This document shows, piece by piece, positions 1-11,780 of a stretch of 64,000 nucleotides of DNA. The stretch covers positions 56,916,048 through 56,980,047 of the forward strand of contig NC_030685.2 of NCBI RefSeq assembly GCF_000004195.4. Reading direction: 5' to 3'. The notes below the pieces were generated by a model that was given only the letters and a program-made list of their open reading frames with translations, did not search any database and was not told where the DNA came from. The DNA comes from Xenopus tropicalis. Taxonomy: Eukaryota > Chordata > Amphibia > Anura > Pipidae. The position numbers and the translations under genes were made by a program. Numbering within the stretch: the stretch's first letter is position 1; each line of letters opens with the position of its first letter.

Positions 1-300
1 GCTGGGTGTGAATGGAATGTTACAGGTCATGGACAAGATATGTATCTCTGGATATATTGTGTCAAGAACAGGTCTTTCCCTTTGTATTATTCACCTCTAT
101 ACTTTACAGAAAATTTCCCCAAAGCCCCTCAGCTCCACCCAGCTGTTCCACTTCCTGCTTCCTCAGCTGGAGGCTCTTAGCATTTATTTTGTGCTATAAG
201 AGCCGATCAGCAACTAGATGAACATGACTGCTGTCTGCTCTCTCCTGTGTGAAAGCTGAGCTGTGACTGGCTACCTACATCTCACTGTGCTTGTGAATAA
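1..300. repeat. Interspersed repeat, copy 1 of family A
   Basis: This segment matches 11517-11780 over its length at roughly four bases in five. Shared blocks include CCCTTTGTATTATTCA, the CTGTTCC...TTTCCTGCTTCCTC region and AACTAGATGAACA. No coding signal is visible. The left edge runs off the window, so the termini and the class of the element are unknown. The small open frames here have no family features. Confidence 0.65.
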
Positions 301-689
301 GAACAGCACAGAAAGGATCAGGTCTTGGTTTAACAACAGGTCTTGGTTTAATCCTGTAAGGGTATTTCCCACAGTGTGGAGCCACCAAACACTCATGTAA
401 TAAACAAAAGACCAAAAAGAATCTCAAATGGGAGGGGGAGTATAGCCTAGGGGCAAGAGACCTTAAATGTGGATTGCTCAGCGGGATCCTAGTTCCATAC
501 CCTAGTGCACAACTCCTTGGGAAAAACAGGTTGTTTTGGACAAAATCTCTGCAGACGCAGGTCAAATTTGATGTTAATTTCTTTATAAGTTGTAACAAGT
601 GAGAAAATATTTTTGAAGTGGCAGTACTGCACAGCAGAAATTTTTATAAACAGATTAGATTGGAAAATCAGTAAACTTTAAAACACTTT
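301..689. other. Gene-free stretch, no feature recognised
   Basis: AT-rich single-copy-like sequence with one 18-bp local repeat (CAGGTCTTGGTTTAA occurs twice at 329-352). A minus-strand open frame across 275-598 has no recognisable protein features and I treat it as chance. Confidence 0.4.
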
Positions 690-1219
690 GGGGCTGATTT
701 ACTAAGACACGAATTCGAATCCGAATTGGAAAAATTCCGATTGGAAAACGAACATTTTGCGACTTTTTTGTATTTTTGCGATTTTTTCGGCGACTTTACA
801 ACTTTTCGGAAATTATCGCGACTTTTTCGTTACCAATACGATTTGCGCGAAAAAACGCGAGTTTTTCGTAACAATTCCGAAAGTTGCGCAAAATCTGGCG
901 ATTTTTTCGTAGCGTTAAAACTTGCGCGAAAAGTTGCGCCTTTTTCGTAGCGTTAAAACTTAAAAGGTGCGACGTTTCGCGCAAGTTTTAACGCTACGGA
1001 AAAATCACAACTTTTTGCGTAAGTTTTAACGCTACGAAAAATCGCCAGATTTTGCGCAACTTTCGGAATGGCTACGAAAAACTCGCGTTTTTTCGCACAA
1101 ATCGTATTAGTAACGAAAAAGTCGCGATAATTTTCCGAAAAAATCGCAAAATACCGATCATTATGAAAAAAACGCAATCGGACGCATTCGGCCCGTTCGT
1201 GGGTTAGTAAATGTGCCCC
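690..1219. mobile_element. Hairpin MITE, Harbinger-like (family H, copy 1)
   Basis: Starts GGGGCTGATTTACTAA and ends TTAGTAAATGTGCCCC, with TTT on both sides as a 3-bp target duplication (687-689, 1220-1222). The two halves are imperfect inverted copies of one another across nearly the whole 530 bp, so one strand could fold into a single long stem with its centre near 955. The arms are built from short CG-containing words such as TTTTTCGTAGCGTTAAAACTT. Three-base duplications suit PIF/Harbinger elements; the class is an inference. No transposase is encoded. Confidence 0.8.
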
Positions 1220-2039
1220 TTTGAGTATACACTAATATTTTAAAAATGATTACAAAAGCATTGTGCATATTATGTTACTCTAGGCTATTCCTTTTTGTCT
1301 CCTTTTCTTAACTTGTTGATGTATGTCTAATAAATGCTCCATTTGTATACAATGAGCTACTGGGAACAATGCAATATTTACAACACACAGCATGGTAGAG
1401 GAGCCTGGATTTAGTCCATACTTTGTCTAGGATCAATAGGCTGTAACAATTAAAAAAAAGGTAAGGAAAAATAAATCCCACTGTACAAAATTAAACCTAT
1501 AAAATATTTTTTTCCTTTACAAAACTAGATTTTTTCCAAACACTGAAGCTTTTATATTATATTTTGAGCATTAAATCCCTTTGTATCTACCAGCTTCTCT
1601 TCTGCCCTCTCCTGGATGTTCTGTGTTTGTCTGCTGTACCAGATGTTAAATAATCAAACTCATTATCCTTACAATTTGTATTCGCATATGTTTTTCTAGA
1701 GAGATTGATTTTCTAAGCTCTTCACCTCCTCCCATGGTTGCTGTATCTGTGGGAATTCTTTACTTACTGAACTTTTTCCCAGTAGTCCTTGCACTCCATG
1801 CTCTTTCTCTTCAGATGAACTATACTCTCACTTCCTTACCTCTCTGCTGCACTACAGTGTTTGAAGATAAATCAGTTCAAGTATTATTGCACATGCAAAT
1901 TATACATTGTACAGGTATCCAGGGCCAGCAGTACACTTAAGTTCTGCTTTATATCCAGACATTCAAAGTAATTCATAGACATTTATATTATAAGTTTAAA
2001 TGTCTATATATTCTCTGATTACTTATGGTTATAAGCCTT
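1220..2039. other. Gene-free AT-rich stretch
   Basis: No coding, RNA or element termini recognised. A 68-codon open frame at 1734-1940 lacks any family resemblance. Confidence 0.4.
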
Positions 2040-2165
2040 TAGAAATGTTATGCTTCAATCAGGAGAATCCTTTTGATGATCCCGATAAAGGGAGTGCCCC
2101 CTTGAAACGTTGATTTTTGTGATTACACTGGAATAATAAAGGGGGCAAAAAATCTTCTGTGTGTG
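2040..2165 (+). mobile_element. Penelope-like 3' tail fragment
   Basis: Contains GATGATCCCGATAAAGGG, then CCCCCTTGAAACGTTGA and an AATAATAAAG run. The same arrangement, a short stem followed by GAAACGTT and then an AATAAA-type stretch, recurs at 24590, 45740, 51815 and 53220. I interpret it as the terminal hairpin of a Penelope-like element. No coding part remains attached. Confidence 0.5.
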
Positions 2166-2613
2166 TGGTTTCTACCTGCTACTTTGCAAGCATCCATATA
2201 CTGTATCTGGCCAAATAGCAGTCACCCACTCATTTATACCATCACAATTAATGTAAAAGCTAAATGTTATAATTAGTCTCTTCCTGTCTGCTGATGCTAG
2301 GGGATCATACATGGAACAATGACCAGACAATAAAATGAAATCAAATTTAAGGATCAATTTAAGGATCTAGCAAACGATTTCCTCTCTGTCACACTGTCAC
2401 CAATATTATGTCACATGCATTACTTGTATTCATTTTAATATAAAATATCTGTGTGATAGAGACTGATGGTGCCAGAGATGGTAGAAAGTGGTGCTTGACG
2501 TGGTGAGAGGTTTTACTGAAAGACAGTGAAGAATAGGAGCAGTGCATACTGCATCCTGCATCCTTACAAAGCCTTTTCTTTACAAGTCATTATTCTACTT
2601 TTTTATACTATAC

Positions 2614-2682
<69 letters not shown>
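2614..2682. repeat. (TA)n microsatellite
   Basis: Nearly uninterrupted TA dinucleotides abut the 3' end of the Penelope-like element that follows. A YIYIYI open frame across it is an artefact of the repeat. Confidence 0.95.
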
Positions 2683-2685
<3 letters not shown>

Positions 2686-4860
2686 CTCTGAAAACGGCAC
2701 TCACGGCATCAAGTCTGTAGACAAATTCTTTATTGGATCTCCAAATCTACGCATTTCGATCCACAAGGGATCGTCGTCAGCATAGTGACAGGAAGTGAGG
2801 TGTAACATTAAATACCTATCCCAACCAATCAAAATTCAACAACAGTTAACCCATCAGGTGTATATTGCTATATAAAAAATCACATCAATTACAGTATAAA
2901 TTAGTGTCAAATATATTTAAAAACAAGGGGCCACCATTGACTCCACTCAAATAGGAAAAATAGATAAAAAAGAGACAGTTTTTATTCTAAAATATCCCCA
3001 TTTGTATGTATAAAACAAAATGAATGTCGCTAAATATACCCACAAGGCATGGGCATAGTGAGCCACCAGTAGTGAAAGGGTATTCATAAAAACCCATGTC
3101 TCAATGTAGAAATACTACCTAAAGTGTACTGTAATATTTAAATATGTGTCAAGAATGAAAGTGATAGATTAAAACTATACGTATACATATAAAAACAATA
3201 TCAACAAGAGGTATCATATGAGGATATCAATTCATTGGAACGAATCAAAGGTGAATCAAGAAGAAAAAATCATATCCAGATTTCCCAGTAGCTAGTGCCG
3301 TACGTATGACCGATCTATGGTTATTCATGCGAGATGAAAAGTTGTAATGTATTTTCCAATATAATATAACCCACAAGGGCACATGAGGCAGTAGATCACA
3401 AAGTCAGAAGTACATGATAACCTGTATCATATATGAAACTTTTTCCCAGTATGTGGGTGGGCAAAAGTATTATCAGTGATAAGACATCCACACGTTTTAC
3501 AACCACCACGCTTAAAGCATCCAGGTTTACTTGTGCTAAACCACGTACCTGGGTTCTCATGTTTTAAATCAGTCACCATTAGTATATCCCTCAACGAGCG
3601 TCCACGACGGTAAGCACACCTGGGGGGTGGCATATGTGAAAAAGGCAATCCAGAATCAAGTTGTACAATCGGCCAATGTTTTTTAATTACCCTATTGACT
3701 TCATGACTCACCGGTGTATAATCCATAATAAATGTCATCTGTTCCGATTGAGTCTGTCTCTTTAAATCATCCAATAGCTGACTGTGAGTTTCTTATAGCT
3801 CTCTCCAATTCACTTTTCAAAAATTCTGGGGAATATCCCCTATCAGTAAAGCGATCAAACATCTTGTTTGCTTATTTTGTCGCAGTTGCAAAGTCAGTAT
3901 TTATCCTAAATACTCTCAAAAATTGGGTATAAGGAATAGACTTATTAACCAAGGGGGGATGAAAACTATGGGTGTGAAGAATCGTATTACAATCAGTGTT
4001 CTTTCGAAATAAAGTGGTCCCCACCCCAGAGGAAGTCCGAAAAATCTTAACATCAAGAAAGTCAATCCCATCAGCAGCATATTTCGAGGTAAATTTTACT
4101 GGAGTGGGCAAAGCATTGAGACTGGCAATGAACGATTCGACTCCCATGTGGTCCCCACGCCAGATGTTTAAAATATCATCAATGTATCTACATTAGAGCC
4201 CATCGTCGTGCCAGTCTTCTGTACATAAAAGGTTTGCTCAAATTCAAAGTAATTGCATGTTAGCACCAAATGTAATAAAGAACACAAAAATTCAACTGGT
4301 GGCAATCCCACATGGCCCTCAACTAGTGCCTCCTTGCAAGCAGATATTCCCTCATTTAAAGGGACAATGGTATATAAATTACATACATCAAGTGTAACAA
4401 ATACTGTATTACTAGGGAGCGGGCCCAATCTCCTCAAAGTTTTTAACAAAGAAGGGGTTTCAGCAAGATATGAATACATACGGGCACATTGTGGTTGTAA
4501 AAAGCTATCAAGAAAAATAGCTACATTAGAGAAAAGAGAGCCTTTAGCCGAAATAATGGGATGACCAAGGGGGGCTGTTAAGTTCTTATATATCTTAGGG
4601 AGAGTATAGATGATAGGACATCTGGGAAATTGTGTGGTTAAATATCCAAAACATGACTCATTTATCCAACCGGCAGCCAAGGCATTGTGTAGTTCAGTAT
4701 CCAATTTCATTTTAAACTTCAAAGTGGGATCACCAGATAATTTCTCATATACATTAGTATCAGAAAGTTGATTTAGAATCTCTTGTCTGTAATACATCAA
4801 ACCCAATAATACAATCGCCCCTCCTTTATCTGCCGGGCATACAATATATATACAGTATAT
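2683..4860 (-). pseudogene. Penelope-like retroelement, RT plus GIY-YIG, decayed
   Basis: Read on the minus strand from about 4850, the translation gives ADKGGAIV, then a long block (4168-4806) with PRCPIIYTLPKIYK and the first catalytic region FVTLDVCNLYT, typical of Penelope-type reverse transcriptases. After a frameshift comes RYIDDILNIWRG, with the YIDD active site at 4175-4186, then DFLDVKIFR (3872-4147) and CKTCGCLI (3427-3774). Another break leads to [10 protein letters not shown] near 3355-3375, the start of a GIY-YIG endonuclease. The 3' tail (about 2690-2900) carries a hairpin and abuts a TA run; TA-rich sequence also lies at the upstream end. At least three frame breaks and missing RT residues show the copy is dead. 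The 5' part is absent. Confidence 0.85.
2748..2783 (-). other. Hammerhead-like core in Penelope tail (candidate)
   Basis: On the minus strand CTGACGA (2774-2780) is followed by a GATCC/GGATC stem with a short loop and then GAAATGCG. This resembles the CUGANGA-stem II-GAAA core of a hammerhead ribozyme, a motif known from Penelope-like elements of other animals. One core base may be shared between stem and GAAA, and I could not identify stems I and III with confidence. Confidence 0.3.
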
Positions 4861-6060
4861 ATATTTATACTTTTCATATTTTTTTCTGTCTGCATTAGTC
4901 TCCCCTCGAGGTCATCGTCTTAGACGCTGTCATTGTCCATGTTCACCATGGAGTATCCAAACCTACTGCTTGTTTCATGCTGTTTGTAAGTTGTGCACTA
5001 GCAGAATATTGACAGGAACTCACTAGTTGCCCAACCATGGATGGTCAAAGATAAGTAAATCTGCCCCTATGCATTTTAATGTTAATCTTTAACTCAGGCA
5101 CCATACCAGCATGGAAGAAACAGTTTTGTTATATTTTTTTTATCCCTTACTGATTTAATTTAAGCTTTATTTCAGTAGTTTTCTATAGGTAGGAAAACAA
5201 GGTACATACAATGTATATTAAAGTGACAATAAAGTTGATGTAAATACATAATGCCACAAAGAATCTGTTCTTTGTGAAGTCAAAGTAATTACTTTTTCTT
5301 TGTGAAGGTCTGCAGAACCCTGTTGGCTCCTAATAGATTGCTAACTGCTCATATGAATAGATTCTGACAGACCTGATTAGGCAATTGCCTTTAGTCCACA
5401 TTAATATACTGAGGGAACATTTTCCCATCTGTATCTAGTTATAATATCACCTTTTCAATTTACAGGAAGAGCAAAATGCGTAGCAAATGTGGGGAGAGAG
5501 AAATGGAACGTTTAACACTTCGCGTACCACGCTAAATGCTTCCAGAAATAATATTCTGTGAGTGATGTCATTGGCATCTCGGTGATGTTGATGCACATAA
5601 TAAAGCTAATGTAGATAGTTCCATGATATTTTGTTGGTAAAAAAACTGTATTAGGTGTATGTTTTAGTAAACAAATATAGAGAACAACAACTCTGCTCTT
5701 TAGCACTTAGCTGCTACAAGTTTTAGAGTGGATTATTACGGTAATAATCCTGAGAATCAATGTGAACATTACAATAGGCTCCAAATACTCTAGGGGTGTT
5801 TATTTAAAAGGTTCCTTATCTATGTTTATGTCCCCTTTAAGTTTGTATTCATAAATATCACAGACATATATACATTCTGTAAAATGATTTTCCAGGACAA
5901 TCAGGAGGAACATATTTTATGGGAGACAGTTGTGGAAGGTTGTTCTGTAAGAGATAATAGGTAATTAATGTTAATGCACTGTATATCCTGATCATCCAAC
6001 CGGCAGATGAGTAAACGATGATAATCTGAGGTCAGAAGAAGTGGAACATGAAAGTGATCA
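4861..6060. other. Gene-free stretch
   Basis: AT-rich sequence without supported genes. A fragment near 5040-5072 (AGTAAATCTGCCCCTA) resembles one terminus of the Harbinger-like MITEs, but I see no partner end. Confidence 0.4.
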
Positions 6061-7030
6061 AAATGTTTTGTAAAACATAGTAACACAGTAAATTAAGTTT
6101 AATAAAGACATATTCCCATCAAGTTTTATGCCTAAATATAACCTGTGTAACTGCTAGTTGATAAAGAAAGAAAGCCTCTCTAATTTGCTGCAGAGGGGGA
6201 AAAATTGTCTTTCTGACTCCAAGATGGCAATCGGACCAGTTCCTGGATCACCTTTTACTATGAGCTATCTTCCATAACATTTCTTCACTTGCTAAAAAGC
6301 TATCCATACACTTCTTGAAGCTATCTAATGTATCAGCCAGTACAAATGATTTAGGGAAAAAAATTCACAACTTTCACTGTAAAAAGACAAAACCTGCTTT
6401 CTTGTTATCCGAATGGGTGCTGGAAGGACCTACTGCTAAATAAAGCATTTGGGAGATTATTATAAAATCCCCTTTACCTGCATAGTTGCCCTTCTCTGTA
6501 CCCTCTCTAACTCAATATATGTCCTGTTTGAGCACTGGAGACCATAACTGCATGGCATATTCAAGATGGGGTTTTACCAGCGCTCTGTAAAGTGGAAGAA
6601 TAACCCCCTCCTCCCGTGAATCTATACCCCTTTTAATACAACTCAAAACCTTGTTTGCCCTTGCAGCTGCTGCCTGGCATTGCTTGCTACAGCAAAGTTT
6701 ATTATCTACAAGGACTGGAAGTTTTTTTTCCATTATGGATTTGCCTAGTGCAATCCCATAAAGGGTATAAGTGGCTTGCATATTTTTACATCCCAGGTGC
6801 ATGACCTTACATTTATTCATATTAAATCTCATCTGCCACTTAGCTGCTTATCAAGATTCTGATGCAAGGATGCCACATCCTGGATAGAATTAATTGGGCT
6901 GCAGAGTTTTGTGTCATGTGCTTGGGCAGGAGATGGTGTCAGTGATATAGAAATGGTGTCTATGCCAATAAAAAGGAATTTCATTTGTTTGGAAGACAAG
7001 AAGAAGAAAATTGAAAAGAAGCACATTTAA
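6061..7030 (-). pseudogene. CR1 LINE fragment, 3' part
   Basis: The minus-strand translation of 6512-6832 includes MRFNMNKCKVMHLG, ANKVLSCIKRGIDSREE and LPLYRALVKPHLEYAMQLW. These align by eye with the region just after the RT active site in the intact CR1 ORF2 at 36370-39396 (MRFNVDKCKVMHFG, LPLYRSLVRPHLEYAVQFW). Upstream, DTKLCSPINSIQDVASL continues the match up to about 6935, where the copy is truncated. The left end at 6061-6130 has the ACATAGTAACACAGTAA-type 3' tail. Frame breaks are present. Confidence 0.8.
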
Positions 7031-8429
7031 AGCATATGCAGTGCCTTGTATAAGATAACATGGAGAGGTGTAAAACCAAGAGCCTGAATATTATAGAATG
7101 ACCTATTTAAAGCCAAGACCTCAGTGCAAGCAAGTGGCAAAACATAAAAATTACTGTTTCCTTATCTGGGAAACTTGTTAACCACAAAGAACTGAATTTT
7201 AAGAAGGCCATCTCCACTACACTACATTTTAAGCAAATTTTCTCTGTGATAATAAAACAATACCTTGTACATGATGGTAGTATGCTGCATGAATCCATAT
7301 TGGTGGCAACACATCCTCAGTTTTTGTTGAGAATGCTCAAAATATTCAGTATACAATTCCATTACTTATTCCATAACTTTTAATTACATTGAGGGAAGTT
7401 CAGTGGAATCTTCATTGCGGTTTCTGTCTCCAAGTATGGAGAGTGCATGAGAGTTGGGTACGAGAGCCAGGAGAATTCTCCATAAGAGGTCATTACTTCT
7501 ATGTCAGTTTGTCTTCCTCATCAAAACCTTAAAATACCCCATTTACAATTAGTGGGAAACAATATACAAAGATCCCCCTTAAAAGGCAATCCCTCTTAAA
7601 AGGCAACCCCCCTTAAAGGACATTCAGTGATTCATTTTGAAGCAGTAGAAAAATGAACACAGTAAATCCTTTTACAATTATTAAAACTATGGTTCTTTAA
7701 TGCAAGGAGTGATTTAGTGTTTGCTTCTGTGACTTCCCTTTCTCAAGCATACTTACAATGCTGCAGGGGCAGAACTAGCTGACCCAACAGGCTATATCAA
7801 TGGATGTGCTTTAAAGTGAAAGAGGCTGTTAAAATTATATAAGTGAGTGCACACCGAAAAGGGATGAAATATGCTTCACATTATCACTTAAGATATTAAA
7901 TAATCACTTAGATCAGGATAAAGATGAATAATGAGTGTAGTAAAAACAGTCACTATGATGAATAAGGTAATGGTTCCAACAAACGATGAATTACCAAGGT
8001 AAAGATGGCAGGAAAAATGCATAAAACAAGGTGCAACATGAAGTGCTTCTAGGGTGTAAGGGCCATTTATTATATAGACAAGGTTTGAAACACTTTCATT
8101 TAGTATGGATAAAATATTGCATATACAGTACATTGTTGTTGTATATATTGTTTATACAATGTCTTGAAAACACCTGCCTGGTTTAAGCTGTACACCTGTA
8201 CAGGGTGTGTCTGACTGTACTGCTCCCGACGTCAGGGAGAGATCATGGTGCCAGGGGATGACGACAGTGTTACTCAAACTGTGAGACTAGTCCCATTCCT
8301 CATGCTTGCCTGCAAATCTGGAAACCTGGTTTATAGAACATACAGCAGCTGCTGTTCTTTATAAGACTGCCATTCTTCTCTCTTTCTTTGCTGAAAATGG
8401 ATAAAGATTTTTTTTTGGAAAATGCATTC
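7031..8429. other. Gene-free stretch
   Basis: No gene seen. A short direct repeat of CCTTAAAAGGCAA lies at about 7577-7620. Open frames at 7107-7298 and 7888-8133 show no family signs. Confidence 0.4.
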
Positions 8430-8620
8430 TAATAATATATATTTCATACAAGAACAGGAGGCACACAATGTGCAATATATATATTCAATCCAGCGTAGCA
8501 AAATTTAAAATGCAGTGACCTTTTCAGCATACAAAATCCAGCAACATTTCGGGCATCCATACCGAGGGATTCAGGGATTCAGACAAAAAATGGAATGAAG
8601 GATTTGGTGCAGCCATACTC
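8430..8620 (-). mobile_element. Penelope-like 3' tail fragment
   Basis: On the minus strand the sequence reads CTGAATCCCTCGGTATGGATGCCCGAAATGTTGCTGG and continues to an AT run at 8437-8485, the same layout as the other Penelope-like tails (short stem, GAAAYGTTG, AT-rich end). No coding region is attached. Confidence 0.45.
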
Positions 8621-9561
8621 ATAATACACTTATATTTTTACAATAGGGGGTACATTATTAACTATATAACAACACAATAAATTAGCTTTTTAGTTGCACC
8701 ATTTTACAAACTTTATAACTGTTGCCATGAAAGTGAGGTATTAATACCAGCAGAGAAATAAAAAGCTAAAGGCACAGCCAGGATTATCCCTAAATGATAT
8801 GAGCTGCAGATTTGTAGGTTTAACCTGTGTTTCATCATTTGAAATCCTGCCATGTCTAAATTAGTGGTTACTCTAATTTATATCAGTAATGTAAAAACAG
8901 CTAATAACTTGAAAACTAGGAACAAAATTATGTACACTGAAAAGTAGTTTGATGTGCAATTTTACATTGCATCACCTAAGTGTAAGTGGCATTCATGCTA
9001 CTTTTAAGGAAATGTAAACACTCCCAAGAAAATGTAAAATTGCTCTTCGAAGCACATATGCAATTCTTTCCTAGCTTTCTAGATATAAGAAAATTTTATT
9101 CTGCTAATATAAAGAAAATGCATTGTCTGTGCCACTGGTAAATTGAAAATGTGGATAGAAGAGAACTCTGAGCACTTCTGCATTAATCTTTTTGAAGGGT
9201 TTACATCCCTCCTCCCACCCATACCTGTCCATATCTGCTCACCATCCAGAAGTGCAAGTTAGGGAGCAGGAAAGGCCCAAGGCCACAATGAGCCCGCACC
9301 TTATATACTATGACCCTATTATACTATACTATACCTGTTTTCAATTTGGAGCTAGTCGCAGAGTGCCGCATTTCTCAGCATGTAAGTGCTTGTTAGATGA
9401 CCATTAAGGGGAGTGCTTTTGCACCCCTCAGTACTCTAGAAGGTGCATGCTGGGGATACATAAATTACAATTCAAACATTTTTGAATCAAATCAAAGGCA
9501 GAATAAAGTACTAGAAGGGCAAAAGGCTGAACCTAAAAACAGAACCAACTTCTTATGCTTA
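8621..9561. other. Gene-free stretch
   Basis: AT-rich, no termini or coding signal recognised. Confidence 0.4.
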
Positions 9562-10070
9562 GGGGCACATTTACTAACCCACGAACGGGTCGAAATGAGT
9601 CCGATTGCGTTTTTTTCGTAATGATCGGTATTTTGCGTTTTTTTCGGCGTCTTTACAAATTTTTCGTTACCAATACGATTTTTGCGTAAAAACGCGTGTT
9701 TTTCGTAGCCATTACGAAAGTTGCGTAAAATCTGGCGATTTTTCGTAGCGTTAAAACTTGAGCAAAAAGTTGTGCTTTTTTCGTAGCGTTAAAACTTACG
9801 TGAAACTTCGCACCTTTTAAGTTTTAACGCTACGAAAAAGGCGCAACTTTTCGCGTAAGTTTTAACGCTACGGAAAAATCGGGCGATTTTACGCAACTTT
9901 CGTAATGGCTAAGAAAAACTCGCGTTTTTACGCAAAAATCGTATTGGTAAAGAAAAATTCGTAAAGACGCCGAAAAAATCGCAAAAAATACGAAAAAGTC
10001 GCAAAATGTTTGTTTTCAAGTTGGAACTTTTCCAATTCGGGTCGGATTCGTGGGTTAGTAAATCAGCCCC
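9562..10070. mobile_element. Hairpin MITE, Harbinger-like (family H, copy 2)
   Basis: Ends are GGGGCACATTTACTAACCC and GGGTTAGTAAATCAGCCCC, flanked by TTA on the left and TAA on the right. The halves are inverted copies, with the fold centre near 9815, and carry the same TTTTTCGTAGCGTTAAAACTT words as copy 1. Confidence 0.8.
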
Positions 10071-10521
10071 TAAGTGTCTATGAACATACATCACTCTTTC
10101 CCTTTTCTGGAATACTACTCCACCCACTGCACACAAGGGCTCTATACCCTACCTAGGAAGATATTACTTGGCTCATTTATCAGATATTCACAAGCTCTGG
10201 GGCACTAAGGGATGCTATTCACTCACATTTGTACCTATCCATTGCAGTATGCAAATAGAAATATAAAGTGCTAATGGGTATCAGAATTTAAAGCAGAGTT
10301 TGTCATCATGTTAAGGATAGTGGGCCATATTTACATACATAGGTGCTACAATCCAAATTGCAGTAGGCTATCCAAATTAAATGCTGATTCACTACTCTTT
10401 GCAACTACATTTGTGAAATTCAGCACCTTTGTTTGTAAATCACCCTCACAGTGTTGTATATAATAAGTCAAACTATAGGGCTAATGTACAGCTGTAGTCC
10501 CTACATGTAGAAACACTTTTA
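10071..10521. other. Gene-free stretch
   Basis: Nothing recognised beyond scattered AT-rich sequence. Confidence 0.4.
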
Positions 10522-10733
10522 TTAGGTACCTTTGTCAAAATGTGCTCCTTGTATTTTCTTATAGTTATGCTCAGTTCTTCCTGCCTTTTGTTCCAGTTTA
10601 AGAGATACTGAACCTATTAACTCAAAGGCAACCTCAGAACCAGGTGGCAGCTCCATGGTTTCCTTGGCAATGTGCACCAATTGCCGCAGTTCAGATGTAC
10701 CAAAAGAATAAGGCACACACACCACTCATGGGG
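10522..10733 (-). CDS. Possible exon or pseudogene piece, unknown protein
   Basis: A minus-strand open segment encodes VPYSFGTSELRQLVHIAKET followed by MELPPGSEVAFELIGS and a basic stretch. Codon use and composition look protein-like. A CCCCCCTAACCCCATGAG run could serve as acceptor and AAAG|GTACCT as donor, but a stop follows three codons later if unspliced. The phrase LVHIAKET recurs by translation at about 22170 on the + strand, which raises the chance that both come from an interspersed repeat. No family recognised. Confidence 0.3.
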
Positions 10734-11229
10734 TTAGGGGGGCAACAAAAGCTGTAAGGGGTGCCAGTGGTGGTTGCAGCAGCAGATACACTTATGCATT
10801 TGGTGGGTCCCTGGGGTTTCTGTGTGAAAGACTGCGTGACACTGTATTAGACTATAGCTCTGCGTCAGTGTGGGGTCAGGCAAAACCTGCTTGTGTGTGT
10901 GTATGTGGCTCCCATGCGTGTGTGCAGTTAGTGGGGTGGGGGCATGGATACTTGTGGCTGCTGCACCAAGGGAACCCACTAATTCCGAGTCTTAGCCCTC
11001 TCTTATTTTCTTCCCAGTGATTGGCAGCTCTGTTCCTCCTCATCCTGCTTTTGAACTATTCAAATATGTCTGTCAATATAAACATTTACAAACCATAAAA
11101 TATATAGGATATTATAGTGGCCGGCCAGCCTTCTTTGGAAACTCTCATATATAACTCATATAGGGGGCTTTATGGTCTTTATTAGTTTCAGCTTGAATAG
11201 CCACATATTGACTGCTTACAGACAGATGT
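10734..11229. other. Gene-free stretch
   Basis: GT-rich piece at 10890-10935; no gene supported. Confidence 0.4.
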
Positions 11230-11516
11230 TTTTCAAATGCATTTTTTACTTATTTTTGTGTTATGTACAGTATTGTGCAGCACATTTTTGGTCATGACGC
11301 ACATGACTTTTCTTATATGAATGCGACCGTGACTTATTTGATGTGGCCTATTTGATGCGGCTGTGTCTTTTTTGGTGTGAATGCAACTTTTGTGACTGCA
11401 AATTTTTCCTCACTTGTCTAACATTTGTTGCTGCAAATTTTTGCTGCCAGTTCACAAAAAAATTAGCTGATGGCAAAATGCGGAATTTCGTAGCGAAATT
11501 TCATTCATCACCAATC
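11230..11516. mobile_element. hAT-like MITE fragment
   Basis: CATGACTTTTCTTATATG...GCGACCG, TTGTTGCTGCAAATTTTTGC and TTCACAAAAAAATTAGC match the element at 59752-60012 in order. The right end (TTTCATTCATCACCA) corresponds to that family's ATTCGCTCATYACTA terminus. The left end is not defined. Confidence 0.55.
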
Positions 11517-11780
11517 TCTGGACATAATCAATACAACACATGTTCCTGGACATGCCAATAACAGATCTTTCCCTTTGTATTATTCAACTCTCTACTTTAC
11601 TGAAAATTTCCCAGAAGCCCCTCAACACCACAGCTGTTCCGTTTCCTGCTTCCTCTGCTGGACGCTCCTAGTACTTTACACTAATAACCAACCCGCAACT
11701 AGATGAACACGATTGCTGTCTGCTCTTTCCTGTGTAAAATCTGAGCTGCAATTGGCTACCTATATCCCACTGTACCCTAT
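11517..11780. repeat. Interspersed repeat, copy 2 of family A
   Basis: Diverged second copy of the segment at 1-300, in the same orientation, placed directly after a hAT-like MITE end. Confidence 0.65.

Noticed and set aside
2526..2720. YIYIYI protein
   Set aside because: Translation of a TA microsatellite.
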